Positions 23,040 to 35,619 of a stretch of 58,818 bases of DNA are shown piece by piece. The position numbers and the translations under genes are program-made. The DNA is from Blepharisma japonicum. Lineage: Eukaryota; Ciliophora; Heterotrichea; Heterotrichida; Blepharismidae. Position 1 is the stretch's first letter; every line of letters starts with the position of its first letter. The stretch spans positions 1 through 58,818 of the forward strand of contig CATKHK010000145.1 of the NCBI GenBank assembly GCA_949751835.1. Reading direction: 5' to 3'. The notes beneath the pieces were generated by a model. It was not told where the DNA came from and did not search any database. It was given only the letters and a program-made list of their open reading frames with translations.

Positions 23040-23680
23040 TTATACTTATAGAAATTTTAAGCGGAAAGCAATTTCAAGATTTAAGATTAATCCTGCTAAC
23101 TAAGTCAGATTTTGTCTTAAAATAGTGAAAGAATTGAATTATAGGTTATCATTTAATCATTAACATAAATATATCTCATTTAAATTTTGAGAAATAGAAA
23201 TGAAAAGCCTTTGGAATTTAATTCTATGTGAGAAGTCTCTATTTTGATTGGAAGGATTTTTGATGTTTCTTAATGCTAATTATGCAATTTTAAAACTGGA
23301 TAGCAAGCAATATAGTTAAAGATGCCTAATAACCAGTTGGGCACAAATATTTAGGCTATATCGTAGCTTGCTAAATTCCCTAAATACTTCAACATATACA
23401 GAGCCACTTTATGCATCAAAAACACTTTTAATTACCTCCTAGTAGTAGAGTGTTCCTTCAATCCAAAATCATTAAGAAATTTACCAAGAAACGATAAATT
23501 TTATATTTAAAAAGCAAATTAATAGAATTTAACTTCTATAATATTATAGGTCGAGATAACTCCATAATTTTCACATGCTAATTTTTATTGATATGAAGAA
23601 GTTAAATTACAAACTTATATGAGTCAACTTTTTTTGCTGCTTAGAAAGTGCAGGATTACTTTTTCAGCCGATTAGTAAAT
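23040..23680. other. AT-rich intergenic stretch
   Basis: About 640 bases, no sustained frame on either strand, no repeat unit shared with the rest of the window that I can see. Confidence 0.5.
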
Positions 23681-25258
23681 TTATTGTTCATGCGCTAGAG
23701 AACTCAAAATCTTTTCTATAAAATCTTCTGGAAACCTATTTCCACAGCTGCTGCAGCAAATTTCTGTTATATCCATTCCTGTATTCAAGGATGTACTTAT
23801 AAAAGACTCAAACCTTTCAATTGGATTCATTAGCGCGCAATACGGGCATACTATATAATTACTTAGCTCATCTTCTATAATTTCATAGCTGCTTGGCTCT
23901 ATAATGTGATTAACTGACCTGGCAGAAAAAGGTATGGCTGGTGCTCTATTATCAGTAGCTAAAAGATCAGCCGGGAAGCTAACCTCTGAACTGCTGATAG
24001 ACGTGTTGCTATGGTCAGTTGCTTCAGTGCTTTCCGATTCATTATTAGGCATATATTCATTTGCTCTATCATCAAAGTAATCATTTATCAAGCTTCGCAT
24101 ATTGCTATCGATATTCATAGCAAAAGCTTCAATACTTTTTCCTTCCTCTATGAAGTACTCTGATGAGCATTCTGGCTGTCCTCTGCTTATTGAGAATTCA
24201 ATGCTAAAAAGATTGTCACATTCACGAGCAGATGCCTTGGCATCTCTCACTTGCATTTCGCTTTGATATTCTGAAAAAGCAGAAGCTGGTTTACTTTCAC
24301 TTCTAGCCTCAAGGCTAAAAATATCATCACCTTCACGAGCTGACCCTTTCGTTTTTTCCACTTGCATCCCAATCTGATTTTTTGAGTAATCAGAAGTAGC
24401 TGTTAAGTTAAGAGACAGAAGCTGCATAATTTTGTCATGGACCTCACTCATAGTAGGCCTTGAATTAGGCTCATAAGCTACCATCTCTAGAATGATACTG
24501 GTAAGTGCTTGTCTATAATTTCAATTAGACATCTCTGTTTTTATTTTCTCTCGATTTTTTGTTTCGTCTTCTTCAAATTTGACGCCAAAATTTTTTGTTA
24601 AAATTTCATAAAAAGTTTTGCCTAACGAATAGACGTCTTCTTTCTTCGGGTCAATTTCAGTGCTTCGGATGACTCCTTCACTTAACTTTTCCAGCATTAA
24701 CGGCGACATATAGTTTGTTGTTCCTTCAATTGTGTTAAGATTATTGCAGGTTACATACCTTTTGGCACCTCCGAAATCGCCAATCTTTCACTCTCCATTT
24801 TTGCATACAAAAATGTTATGTGGCTTGAGGTCTCTGTGTGCGACATCTATTGTGTGCCAATGGAGCAAAGCTAGGACATCTGTGATGGTCGCGAATTTCT
24901 TGAGGAGGAAGCCTTCAGTCCAGTGTTTTTCTATCGTTTTACTCAGCATTACATTATAGAGGTTGTCTTGGCTACAGATCTCCATGAAAATTAGGATTTT
25001 TCTATGTTTTTTTATGTGATGGTAGAATTGGACAATATTTTTGTGAAGCTTTCCTACAAACTGAAGAATTTTAGCTTCTTTTAAAATTCGCGCATTTGAT
25101 TCTATTCCGCGGTATTGCTTAGCAATTGCATATTTTGGATAGCCGCAGCCTTCGCTATAATTCTGAAATTCTACTTCTTGAACTAAAGTTTTTTTATTAT
25201 CTAAAATTGTTCTAATGATTCTGAAATTTTTATAATAGGTGTCTTTGAGGGTCGTCAT
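23681..25258 (-). CDS. Ser/Thr-type protein kinase with C-terminal CxxC pair, copy A
   Basis: 525 residues, ATG 25258, stop TAA. Kinase domain at about residues 10-275: the ATP-binding Lys is probably K46 (in YAIAKQY), the helix-C Glu E60, the catalytic loop H141-R142-D143-LKPHN148, then W157 (TGA at 24785) KIGDFGG and an activation segment ending NYMSP in place of APE. 'EDVYSLGKTFYEI' is the subdomain IX region. Key catalytic residues are present, so it should be active. Residues about 280-460 are acidic and Ser-rich. The end (about 467-515) has CPYC and CSSCG about 33 residues apart, a probable zinc ribbon. Cytosolic; substrate unknown. Paralogue at 25742-27121. The family resembles the NAK/other group loosely; I do not assign it further. 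Confidence 0.88.
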
Positions 25259-25741
25259 TTCTATAAAATGTAATTGCAGAGAAATGGCATAAAATATGGA
25301 AAATTTACTTGATCTATTGAACTTTTCCTATTGATAATTTTATCTTTGCATTATGCAAGTCGAGCTTTTAAAAAATCAATATTTTAAAACTTCTTTTTAA
25401 CTGGGATGGATTTATTAATATAATAAATTTTTTTATTTCAAAATAAATAAATATATCATCATCATTATCTTGAAATTAGAAATTCAAAATAATTTTTAGT
25501 TCTCATACTTATAATACTTATGATTTGGGATTTCCTAATACTCAGTTTTATATTTTAAGCACAAAGATTTATGCATAAAATTTTTATTACAATCTATTTG
25601 CATTGCTAAGCATTAAATTACTTATTTTAAATGAAAAATGTCATGGCCTTTATTGGGATATATTGCATAAATGCAAATTCAAGGACTAACACTTTAACAA
25701 TCCTAAAAGTATATTAATATAAAAAGTTGCATTTAAAATTA
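25259..25741. other. AT-rich intergenic stretch
   Basis: About 480 bases between the two kinase genes; AT-rich, without a supported frame or repeat. Confidence 0.5.
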
Positions 25742-27121
25742 TTATTGTGTGATTGAACATTTCTGGATTAGTTGTTCAGGGAATATATTTCCGCAATTTA
25801 TGCAGCGAATGTCTTTCAAATTTTGCTCAGAATATAAGCATGTCTCAACAAATGCTTCAAATTGCTCCCATTCCACTGTAAGCCCACAGCTGCTACACAT
25901 TACTTTACCATCGCTAAGATGATTTTGAGTAATCCCTAGATTTTCAAATTCATTCAAAACTAGGGTTTCTCTATTTAACTTTTCCGTTGGATCATTCATA
26001 ACTTGATAAGGGTTCTCCTCTATATCCATTTTCTCAAAAAAATAATCATTAAATTCTTCCATAGTAAAATTCCCAGAAAAATCTTGAGCAGTTTCTATAT
26101 TATGAGAGGACGAAGATGAGGCAATATAGTCAGCTATTCCCATCCCTGGCCTTCTTTCTTCTATTGTTTTTTGAGTGCTTAAATTAATACTCATAATAGT
26201 GTCTGCCTCTCGAGCTAAACCTTTTCCTTCCTCAACTCGTATTGCATCTTGATTTTCTGAGTCCTCTAATTGAGCAAGAGATTCTTGGTATTTTCTAAGA
26301 CGCTCATAAACTTCAATCATCGTAGGCCTTTGTTTAGGATTATAGGCTAGCATGTTTAAAATAAGTCTTATGAGCTCTTCGCTGTACTCTGACATGTCCA
26401 GGCGGACTTTTTTTATACTTTCAAGCTCACTTTGAGGGAGTTTCTCATAAAGGCGCATTGTGGCGATCTCATAAAAAGTTTTGCCTAATGAGTATACATC
26501 TTCTTTCTTCGGGTCAATGTCAGGACTTCTGTAGATTGATTGATTGTACTTTGCTACTAAAAACGGGGACATGTAAATCTCTGTTCCTCCAACTGTATTA
26601 GGCTCATTGCACCTTACAAGTTTTTTGGCGCCTCCGAAATCGCCAATCTTCCACTCATCATCTTCACATACAAAAATGTTGTCAGGCTTGATGTCTCTGT
26701 GTGCGATATTAATTCAGTCTGCATGAAGAAAAGCTAAAACCTCTGAAATTGTGATAAAATTCTTTATAAGCTGACCTTGATTTCAAACCCTCCTTCCCAC
26801 ACTTTGAAAAATCACAAAGGCTACGCTGTCTTTGCTGCAGGTTTCCATGAAAATTGTGAATTTGCCCTCAATTATCATGTGATGGTAGATTTTCACAATA
26901 TTATTGTGAAGTTTGCCGACGTATTCTAGGATCAGGGCTTCTTTTTCAATACGCGCATTTGATGCTTCATTATATCTCTTCATTACTGCGGTTTTAGGGT
27001 AGCCTATGTTTTCTTGATAGTAATTAAATTGCACAATTCATATCTTTGTTTTTGTACTTTTCCTCGAAATATCTTTGATTCTTGTGAAATTGCTGAAATA
27101 AGCATCTTTTTGGTCTACCAT
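25742..27121 (-). CDS. Ser/Thr-type protein kinase with C-terminal CxxC pair, copy B
   Basis: 459 residues; ATG 27121 (MVDQKDAYFSNF, aligning with the start of copy A), stop TAA. TGA is read as Trp at residue 28 and at three further sites, including HADWINIAHRD and the RRVWNQ stretch. Probable ATP-binding Lys K48 (TAVMKRY), helix-C Glu about E61, catalytic loop HRDIKPDN, WKIGDFGGAK, and an activation-segment end IYMSP. The linker is shorter than in copy A. The C-terminus has CSSCG and CINCG with the same approximately 33-residue gap as copy A, followed by FPE in both. Tandem duplicate of the gene at 23681; both copies keep catalytic residues and Cys pairs. Confidence 0.88.
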
Positions 27122-27339
27122 TCTATAAAATTATTGCATATTAGATAACTTCAGTATTTAATAAAATGCTATTTCTTATTAGGATCGTCCTGATATATCT
27201 TTTGCAAAGATTAAAAGCTATTATCAAAGAAAATAAAGTTTTATATATCAGATTATTTATTTAAAAAATAAATATATTTCTATAATTCATAAAGAGAAAT
27301 AATAATTAAATATAGTAAATTAGACTATGTTATTTTGAC

Positions 27340-30300
27340 TTATATAGATGGTTTTTCAAGATATTCATGGACTTTGAAATCCTTACCCACATTTTTCGGT
27401 AAAAAAATCACTTTCTTGCAAACTTGGCTCAATTGATTTTTATACATGTGAAATTCCCCTTTCAAAGCTTTAGCTTGGTAAAAAAATACGAAATTTGAGA
27501 CCGGCCACAAAGCAATTTGTCTTAGAGGTATAAATAGAGGCACCCAGACATTGTTTACGAATTCACCTACCCTTACCCCTTGGCTTTGGAATATTTTTTT
27601 ATATTGATTCATTAATTCTGGCTCAATCCCAAAGTAGCTCAAATAATTGAATCCAAAATTAGGATACTTCTGATGTAAACCCCAATCTGGATGATTTAAG
27701 GCCAAATGATTATCAATTAAAACATGCTTAAACGTCATATTTTCTTCCTCATATTGTTTGGCATTTTTTAAGTGTCTCTGAATTTCGGTTTCTTTTCCTC
27801 CACATCGAATAAGCCCATAGCAATACTTCACAGTTGCTAAATTGCTGTCAAACACAATTTTGTCCTTTTCTGTGATATTCATGATCCTGGAATGTGTTAC
27901 AATTGCAAGGGGATCCTCTTCCAGCCTAAAATCAGCTATATATGATAGACATTCTGGGAAAAATTGCTCATCTTGTGCATTTTTACTATTTAACAGAATT
28001 TGACTCATTAGATCATCTTTGTATCCTGAACTATTCATTTTCTGTATGAACTTTGGATTTCAGGAAGCAATTTTCAAGCTTTCACTTGACTGTAAAAATT
28101 TTTTAATGATGGAATTGGGGGAAACAATATTCTGCCAGTCATATGGCAAAATACTAAATATATTAGAAATATGGTGCAAGTAAATCGGTTTATTTTTCAT
28201 TACCTCTGAACATTTGCTCAGCACCAAATGCACTAAGCCTGAGTGCTCTGTTTTATAATTTTTGAATAGCTGGTGGCTGCTTAAAATTAATGTGATATCA
28301 TCTACTCCATAGTTTTTCATGATATTTCAAATATTTTGAGCAACAATATTTTCAATCTTTTCTTGTCTTGGCCTCTGCAGAATAAAATCAATAATATTAA
28401 TAAATTGACTGGAAGTGATTTTAGAATTGATTATTTCTTCCAATAGATGCACTTTGAGCTCTTCATTTGAAGATTCAAGAATTATTGGCACTATAAGTTC
28501 TTTTCTAAGAACAAGCTTGGAATCTAGATCTTTAATAAGCTTGTTGGAAAGTTCTTGTGTAAGTTTTCCTGCGTTTTTTAGGATATTGGCTATTGAAATG
28601 GTCGTGACAATATTTTGCTTAGAATAAGGCAAGTTCAGCATTTTTACGCTAATTTTGTCAAGCAAATCTGAAATCAAATTTGTTTTATTTTCACTGCAAA
28701 TTTTCCAAAAAAAATGCCAATCAATAAAAGAAGTAGGCTGAATCGTAAAATTATCTGCATGAATATTGTTAATGTGAATCAAAAAATTAGAAAACTCATT
28801 ATCAGTTGTACCCTGCAGTCTTTGCGCTGCTGACTTTATGACATCAGGTGAGTAGACATCATACTTTGAAAGTAGCAAATTGATTTTCTCAAAAGGTCCA
28901 TTTGTGAATTTTACTGTTTGATGAATTTCATCTGGATCATTTATCATTGGCTTATTTTTCTCAATAAAATATACCCATGCGCTTGGATCGCTATCATAAA
29001 ATATTGAGGAAAACAGCAATGCACCTTTAAAATATTTCGTTTCAGCAAGTTTAAAGTCTAAAAACTTATAAACTTTTTGCTGGATTGGCTTTAACTCTTT
29101 AAAAGTTGCTGAGGAGATGCAAATTTCACCTGGAATAGTGGAAATCTTACGGATTTTTGCTAGCATTTGAAATAATCTATGGGGATCTGAAATTTCTTGG
29201 GAAATATTTTCAATAAGAAAATCTGATCATGGCATAAGAGTAGGCTTTAATGACGAATGTGTACTGAAAATTTTATCTAAAATAATAAACTTTTGGTCAT
29301 ATTGCAATTTTGATAAGACTTTTTTGTCAAAATTTAGAATTTTGTTAAAGTTCAGAATTGATGAAAGTGAGGAAATATAGCCATCTTTAGAAAATTTTAT
29401 GAATGATATATGATTGATAGCTTCAAAGAGGTCGAGCTTATTATGAAATGTTAAGCTCTCTAAGATTTTTTTTAGGGATTCAGAATTCGTTAAAGATAAG
29501 GGAATTTTTTTCGAGCTTTCCAGTATTGGCAATAAATCTTCTGTTTTAATGAGCTTTCTTTCTAATTTAGGAAAGACTAAACTTAAAGCCAGCTTTACGA
29601 GCTTTTCTTTAGCAATTTCGCTATTTTTCAAAATTTCAATTAAAAAACCCAAATCAGCCTTATCTCCTTTTTTCAATAATGTCTCCATGATATCATTTCA
29701 AAGCCTACTTGACTTTGCAGGTGGCATTATTTTGATTTTGCTGTAACATTTAGCTGCCTCCAGGAACTCATATTCACTCCAATTAGTCATTTTTGCTTCC
29801 AAAATCCCTGCATATCTTACCAAAATAGACTCAAATTCTGCTCCGAAATCAATTTTTTTAAAAAATGACAATATGGATAAAGCTGATTGCGAATCAAAAT
29901 CCTCAGTTTTTATCCCTATCACTCGATCAAGTATTGGACCTAATAAATGCTTGCAGCTCATCATTAATTTCAGGTCCAATCCTATCACAATATCAGCTAT
30001 TTCTTGTAAACTCAACTGAATAGCATGATTTTTCAAAATTTTCTCAATTTCTTCTGAGAGATTCGCCACATTGAATTTTAGGTTCTTTAATGCTTTATGA
30101 ATGCTGATTAGTTGTGTTTTATTATAACAATTTGATTCAATTAGCTCATGGATCCGGAAACTAAGAGATTCACTCTTTTCCCTATTTAAAAATCTTTCTC
30201 TTCATCCTGTGGAATTAGATAATAAATTGGCTAAATCAATGACTGCCTGGTAATCAAGATTTTGGATGTCACTTATAATCATATCTACTACATGGTGATA

Positions 30301-30537
30301 TTCTTTAATTATAAAATTGTTTACATCATATTGGTCAAATCGCTGATTAAAAAGCTGGATCCCATAGATTTGTTGGTGGGGTGATCAATGTGTGTCCTTT
30401 AAAACTCTTATGAAGGAATCAGGGTTCCTTATTTTATTTAGCTCAAATTCTATTCTTGATCTTTGCTTGGAAAGGCCTGGAGGTAAAATTTCACCTCTAC
30501 TTGAGAAAAATTTTATAAGGACTCTGAGATTTAGCAT
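27340..30537 (-). CDS. Large helical-repeat protein, possible RAP-like C-terminus
   Basis: 1065 residues from ATG 30537 to TAA, TGA as Trp at several joints (for example near 28057, 28322, 29225, 29695 and 30390). The N-terminus (MLNLRVLIKFFSSRGEI) is basic, amphipathic and free of acidic residues for its first 14 positions, which suits a mitochondrial presequence. Most of the chain is alpha-helical repeats rich in Leu/Ile/Lys. The last 110 residues (PVSNFVFFYQAKALKG, then KVIFLPKNVGKDF) loosely resemble the RAP domain of FASTK/OPR-type organelle RNA-binding proteins. I infer a mitochondrial RNA-handling protein, but the domain match is by eye and weak. No paralogue in the window. Confidence 0.75.
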
Positions 30538-30723
30538 TTTTATGAATAAAATATTTATCGAATATTAAAAGGGAAAATAAATATTATAATAAGTGTAATC
30601 ATATAGATTTGCTCTTATTTATTATTAATTTTAATATATATCAAAAACTTAATAATACTGTAATAGCTATAAAATTACCATAAGATTTTTCAGGGTTATT
30701 ATTAAATTTTTTTACTTAAGTAT

Positions 30724-32184
30724 TTAAGAAATAGTCTTTGAACGTTGCCCAAGATCTGCTCTCTCTTCAATTCCCCAAATTTTAATGCACCCATCCTCAC
30801 TACTTGAAATAAGATAATTCCCACAAGGCGAAAAAGCTATTGACCTAACTGCTGCAATATGTCCTCTTAATATTTTAACTTGTCGAGTTTCCCTCCAGTC
30901 CCACACAATAATATTCTTATCTCCAGCCCCCGAAATAATAAAATTATCACAATGTGAAAAAGCCAAACTTTCAACTGTATCCGTATGCCCAGCCAGATTT
31001 AAACTTGTTTTTGTTCTAAAAAAGTAAAGCCAGATAGCTCTATTTTCCCCTCCCCATGCAATTAAATTCCCTGAATGAGAGTAAGAAATCGTTTTAATTT
31101 CTCCTGGATCAGATTTTATTTCAGTTCCCATACACCTTTCAGCGATTCTTCATATTTTAACTGTAGCATCTGCACTTCCTGACGCAATAAAACGGCCGCT
31201 GGGAGAAAATGCGACACATGTGACTTCTTTTAAATGGCCTCGAAAGCTATGCACTATTAAGCCTTGAGCTATAAATCAGTATTTTACAGTTTTATCATTA
31301 CTTCCAGATGCTAAAAAATAGCCATCTGGTGAAATACAAACAGATCTGACGGAGCCTTCATGACCTTTGAATGTTTTTATAGATTTATGATGAAAAGGAG
31401 TTCAAAGGATCATGGTGTTGTCAGCACTGGCTGATACCACAAAACCTCCAGTTGGATGAAATGCTATGGAATTTATCCTTTTGGGTTCATGCTCTCCATA
31501 AGTAGAGATCAATGTTTGGGTTTTAAAGTTCCAAAGTCGCAAATTTGAGTCTAATCCTGCTGTTGCGAATAGATGCCCAGATGGGGAAAAGGAAACTGCT
31601 CTTATCCCTTTTGAACTTGCTTTAATTGGATTAAAGCATTCGTATAAGCAGCTATAATCAATAGTATTTGGAGCACTTTTTCAGGCTGATGTTACGAGAG
31701 AAGGTGAATCTTCAGCAAATTCGGAGGTTTCAGATCATAAAAGCTCGTAAATTTTTTTAGCATCGTCAAGGTCTGGCATACTTAATATTTCGTGGATTGG
31801 GTTTAGAGGGATGTTTGGAATTTCTGAAATCGAAATTATTTCGCAAATTAGCCCATTTAATTTTTTTAATTCGTCGTTGATATTTTTAATTGATTCTTTT
31901 AGCCTTGCTTCTATAGTAAAGATTTCTTCAGAAGTAGCTCTGATCATTTCATCCTTAGAAGAGATTAGTATTTCTTTTTTGCTTTGGATTGCTTTAAGAA
32001 GGTTTATTGTTACTGATAAATTGATACTTTTGTATTCAATTTTTTGAATAAAATGAATCTGACCATTGGGAGCTGGGGTTTGAAGGTGAGATGCTATGTG
32101 AGCTTGGCAAATAAGGGTTGTTTGGTTTTGGCACTCACATCATGCAGCTGGCTTTCCATGGCATCCTTCACTATTGCAAGACAT
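30724..32184 (-). CDS. Cys/His-module, coiled-coil and WD40 protein
   Basis: 486 residues from ATG 32184 to TAA; TGA is Trp at C-terminal and N-terminal sites (for example AAWCEC near 32140 and LLWSETS at 31732). Residues 3-33 hold C3-x4-C8-x7-C16-x-C18-x7-C26-x2-H29-x3-H33, the same spacing as in the Kelch proteins at 4460 and 13600. Residues about 45-150 are helical. Residues about 185-486 contain seven WD40 repeats (AVSFSPSGHLFATAG, SVCISPDGYFLASGS, VAFSPSGRFIASGS, IKIWGIEER), enough for one closed propeller. A protein-interaction adaptor is the likely role. It shows that the Cys/His module is combined with a third kind of C-terminal domain in this one window. Confidence 0.9.
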
Positions 32185-32461
32185 TAGATATAATCTTATA
32201 TTTTGTGGAAAACATGGAAGGCTAGAATATTAGGAAATATACAACTAAAAGAAAATCAAATTAATGTCAAATATCATTCATAAGCTGTGTTATATGAAAT
32301 TTTGCTAGATAATCATATTTATATTTTTTTAAGCTTATTTAATCTTGGTTAATGCCTTTATGTTTTGAAATCAATTTTATTATGAGTTAAACTGCCAAAC
32401 TTAGTTCTATAGTTAATTTTTAGAGTATCTTAATAAATAACTGATTGGGTTAATGGAGTAA

Positions 32462-33679
32462 TTAAAGTCTCATTGCACAAATGTCATTTATACCATCATC
32501 GTTAGATATCATATAAACCAAATGTGGAAATTTAAAATCTAAAATTTCAAACCATTTATAGAAATTTTTCTCGTAAAATGGTAGCCTTTCTCCTCATAAA
32601 TAGAAATACATAATATAAATATATTGGCATTCATAAGTCAGATGAACCAGATGGACTATAAATATACTATTATCTCCTATAATATTAAATACTTCTCCAG
32701 TCATTGGAATTTCGTACTGCATTTGAGACTCTTCTTCACTAATCATTAATTTTTCACCTTGCATATCGCAATGCACTGTAAAAAAGTGCTCATTTACAAA
32801 GCAAATTTTTCCATTAAAAATTTTCAAAATAACTGACCGGTCTTTATCGAATAGATAGTTATTATATGGATTATGCACAATTATTTTTTGATTTTCTTGA
32901 TTATATCAAAAGTCAATTGATATATCGCCAGGAAATCTAATGAGAAGCTTAACTGATCATGGAGAAACTGCTCAAAGCTGCCTTCCAGACAAACAAATTA
33001 GAGTATCTTGAGTCAGCGGTTTAGGCTTTTCAATAAGACTTCCTAACTTTTGCTTTGTTATAATTTTCCCAGTAAAACTATCTATAAAAGCAATTTCGCT
33101 AAATTTATTGGCAATAATTAAATATCTTCCACCTTTTAAATAGAACATTTTTGCTGATAAAAGACAATTCCAGCCTCTTAAAACATTTTCAGCTCTAATA
33201 GCTCCATTATCTGAATAAAATACCAGCTTGCTATTTGTGTATAAAACTGCTAGATTATTGTTTTCATAAGCACTTAAAGAAGCACAATCCTCTTCATTCC
33301 CAACTTTTATGCTATTTTTCTTTTCGGATTCTGGATATCATGTAATAAAAGCATTGTGCTCAAAAAGAATGATTTTTAGAGGATCAAACAAGATTTTGAG
33401 AGGGTTATTATTTTTGTTAAGTCACATACATTTAATTGGCAAATCAAGATTTTCAGCTTTGAGGTAATTTATTTTCGTCAGTTTCCATCGGGTTCGAGGA
33501 TGAATATCTGCTCTATTTCCTAAGTCAGGGAAAATTTTGTTAGTAATATTGCTATTTCAAAACTGATTAAAGTGCTTATTTACACTTAAAATTGCTACTA
33601 TTTCATGTGGCTTTAAAAAACCAGTAATTTCATTGAGAAGATTGTAATTCAAGGTTTCGAATAAGCTTCTTGACGTCAT
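32462..33679 (-). CDS. F-box-like tandem paralogue 1
   Basis: 405 residues, ATG 33679, stop TAA, seven or more TGA as Trp. The N-terminal 45 residues look like an F-box (LNYNLLNEITGFLKPHEIV then LSVNKHFNQFW). The rest is beta-rich with repeating strands (for example ILFDPLKIILFEHNAF, GGRYLIIANKFSEIAF, FYLWGERLPFYEK) and could be a degenerate propeller. Paralogues follow upstream at 34217, 35620 and 37355. F-box proteins usually recruit substrates to SCF ubiquitin ligases through Skp1; that role is inferred from the N-terminus only. Confidence 0.8.
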
Positions 33680-34216
33680 ATTATAAATTTATGTGATATG
33701 AGATATTAATTTATGAGACTTTAAATGGAAAATAGAAAAATATTCATATGTTTATCTTATAGCAGGTAGCTAAAAATATATTAAGGAGATTATGGTTTAT
33801 GGTATCAATTAAGCTGTCTGATGGCATATATTATACTTGCGATAATAAAGATTAAATAATCCTAATAATCTAAGATGTCCTTAAACTTTGATATATCACT
33901 TAAATTAAATCCTCTAGAAATTTTATTAGTAGAGTATTTCATTTATATTTGTATAATGACAATTCTTAAGAAAATCCTTTACCAAATATTCTTTTGAATT
34001 ATATCAGTTTTGCATTTGCGCATAATAAATCTATAATAGGACAGATATATGAATTATTTTTAACTAACTTTATAGAGACGGTTGACTTAACTAGTGAAGA
34101 TAGCATTTTATCATAAACTTGCCCTATTATTTAATAAATTTACATAATAAGAATTAATATATTTAAAGATTATATAAGAAACTAAAACTAAATAATACAA
34201 TTAAAACATCTAGTAA
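33680..34216. other. AT-rich intergenic stretch
   Basis: About 540 bases, AT-rich, no frame. A short piece near 33785 (GGAGATTATGGTTTATGG) resembles the 5' coding end of the neighbouring paralogue (35390) and may be a relic; too short to support. Confidence 0.4.
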
Positions 34217-35430
34217 TTAAATTCTCATTGCATAGAAATCTTTAGCACCCTTTTTATCCGGCATCATATAAATTATATATGGAAATTTGACTTCTAAAAT
34301 TTCAATTTGGCTCCGAAAATATTTTTCATAAAAAGGAACCCTCTCTCCTCATATGTAAAAATACAAAATATGAATATATCCATATTCAGGATAATAATAA
34401 TCATTAAGATGAACTAAAAATATATTGCTATCTCCAGCTATGATTGATATTCGACCCCTCTTTGGGACTTCATACAGCATATGAGACTTTTTTTCTATTA
34501 TTCGATAAGATTGTCCATGAATAGTTGAAGATTCTATTAAAAAGAGTCCATTCACAAACCATGCTTTTTCATCAAAATCTTCTATTATGACTGAAGAATG
34601 CATCTTGAATTCCCCATAATATGAACACTGAACGATTATTTTACTGCTTTTATTGTCATATCAAAAGTCTTTAAGTTTCTTCCCAGGAAAAGTAATAAGA
34701 GGTGTAATTAATCATGGAGAAAGTTGATAAAGTTTCTTACCTGAATGATAAACTACTGTATCATCAGAAGTAAGTTTAATCTTACTAATAGCTTTATCTA
34801 GCTTTTGTTTTATTATAATTTTTCCAGTCAAGCTGCATATAAGAAAAATATCTTTTGACTCTGTGGCAATTAATAAATATCTCCCAGATTTTAAAAATAG
34901 CATTATAACAACTTCGTGCCATTTAATATTGCTCAAATTTATTTCATTTCTGATAACTCCATCATCTGAGTAAAAAATAATTGTATTATTTTTGTATAAA
35001 ACAGCTAAATTATTTTCTTCATAAGAGCTCAATCGATAGCCTATTTTACATGGGATCTTTGTGATTTTTATTTTATCTGATTCTGGAAATCATATAATAA
35101 AATCATAATTGTTAAAAAGGACTATTTTTAGGGGGTCACGCGAGGTTTTGAGAGGGGAATTGCATCTACTGATTTGAAAATGCTTTACAGGTCAATGGAG
35201 ATTCTCTGGCTCAAGGTATTTGATTTTTGTGAGTCTCCATAGGTCTCGGCGATCCATTTTTGAACTGATTTGAAAGCCTGGGAAAATTTTGTTAGCGATT
35301 TTGCTATATCAATACTTATTGAAATGTTTATTTATGCTAAAAACTCTCACAATTTCGTGGGGCTTTAAAAATCCGGCAATTTCATTTAGGAGATTATGGT
35401 TTAGGGTTTCAGCTAGGTTCCCGATGACAT
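34217..35430 (-). CDS. F-box-like tandem paralogue 2, frameshift at 5' end
   Basis: About 404 codons homologous to paralogues 1 and 3, stop TAA, TGA as Trp at several sites. The frame is open upstream to the F-box-like start (LNHNLLNEIAGFLKPHEIV), but the only ATG in the right place (35430, reading MSSG) is out of frame by one base and hits TAG at its sixth codon. One base seems missing near 35417. Either a sequencing error, a recent inactivation, or translation from an internal Met well inside the protein, which would remove the F-box. The remaining frame is intact, with the family motifs FYSDDGVIRNE, SGRYLLIATESKDIF and FYIWGERVPFYEK. Confidence 0.7.
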
Positions 35431-35619
35431 TTATTAGGATTTAAATAAGTACAGCCATCTTATATCTTTAAGAGTTAATTTAGTTCATTAAAAATTTGAG
35501 ATAATCACAACTAAAATTACACCCATCCAATCAAAATTGGTTAATAAATAAATTATTTTTTTAATTTAAAATATTAGCCCATATTGACAAATACTAAAAT
35601 GATTAAAAAACTTGAATAA

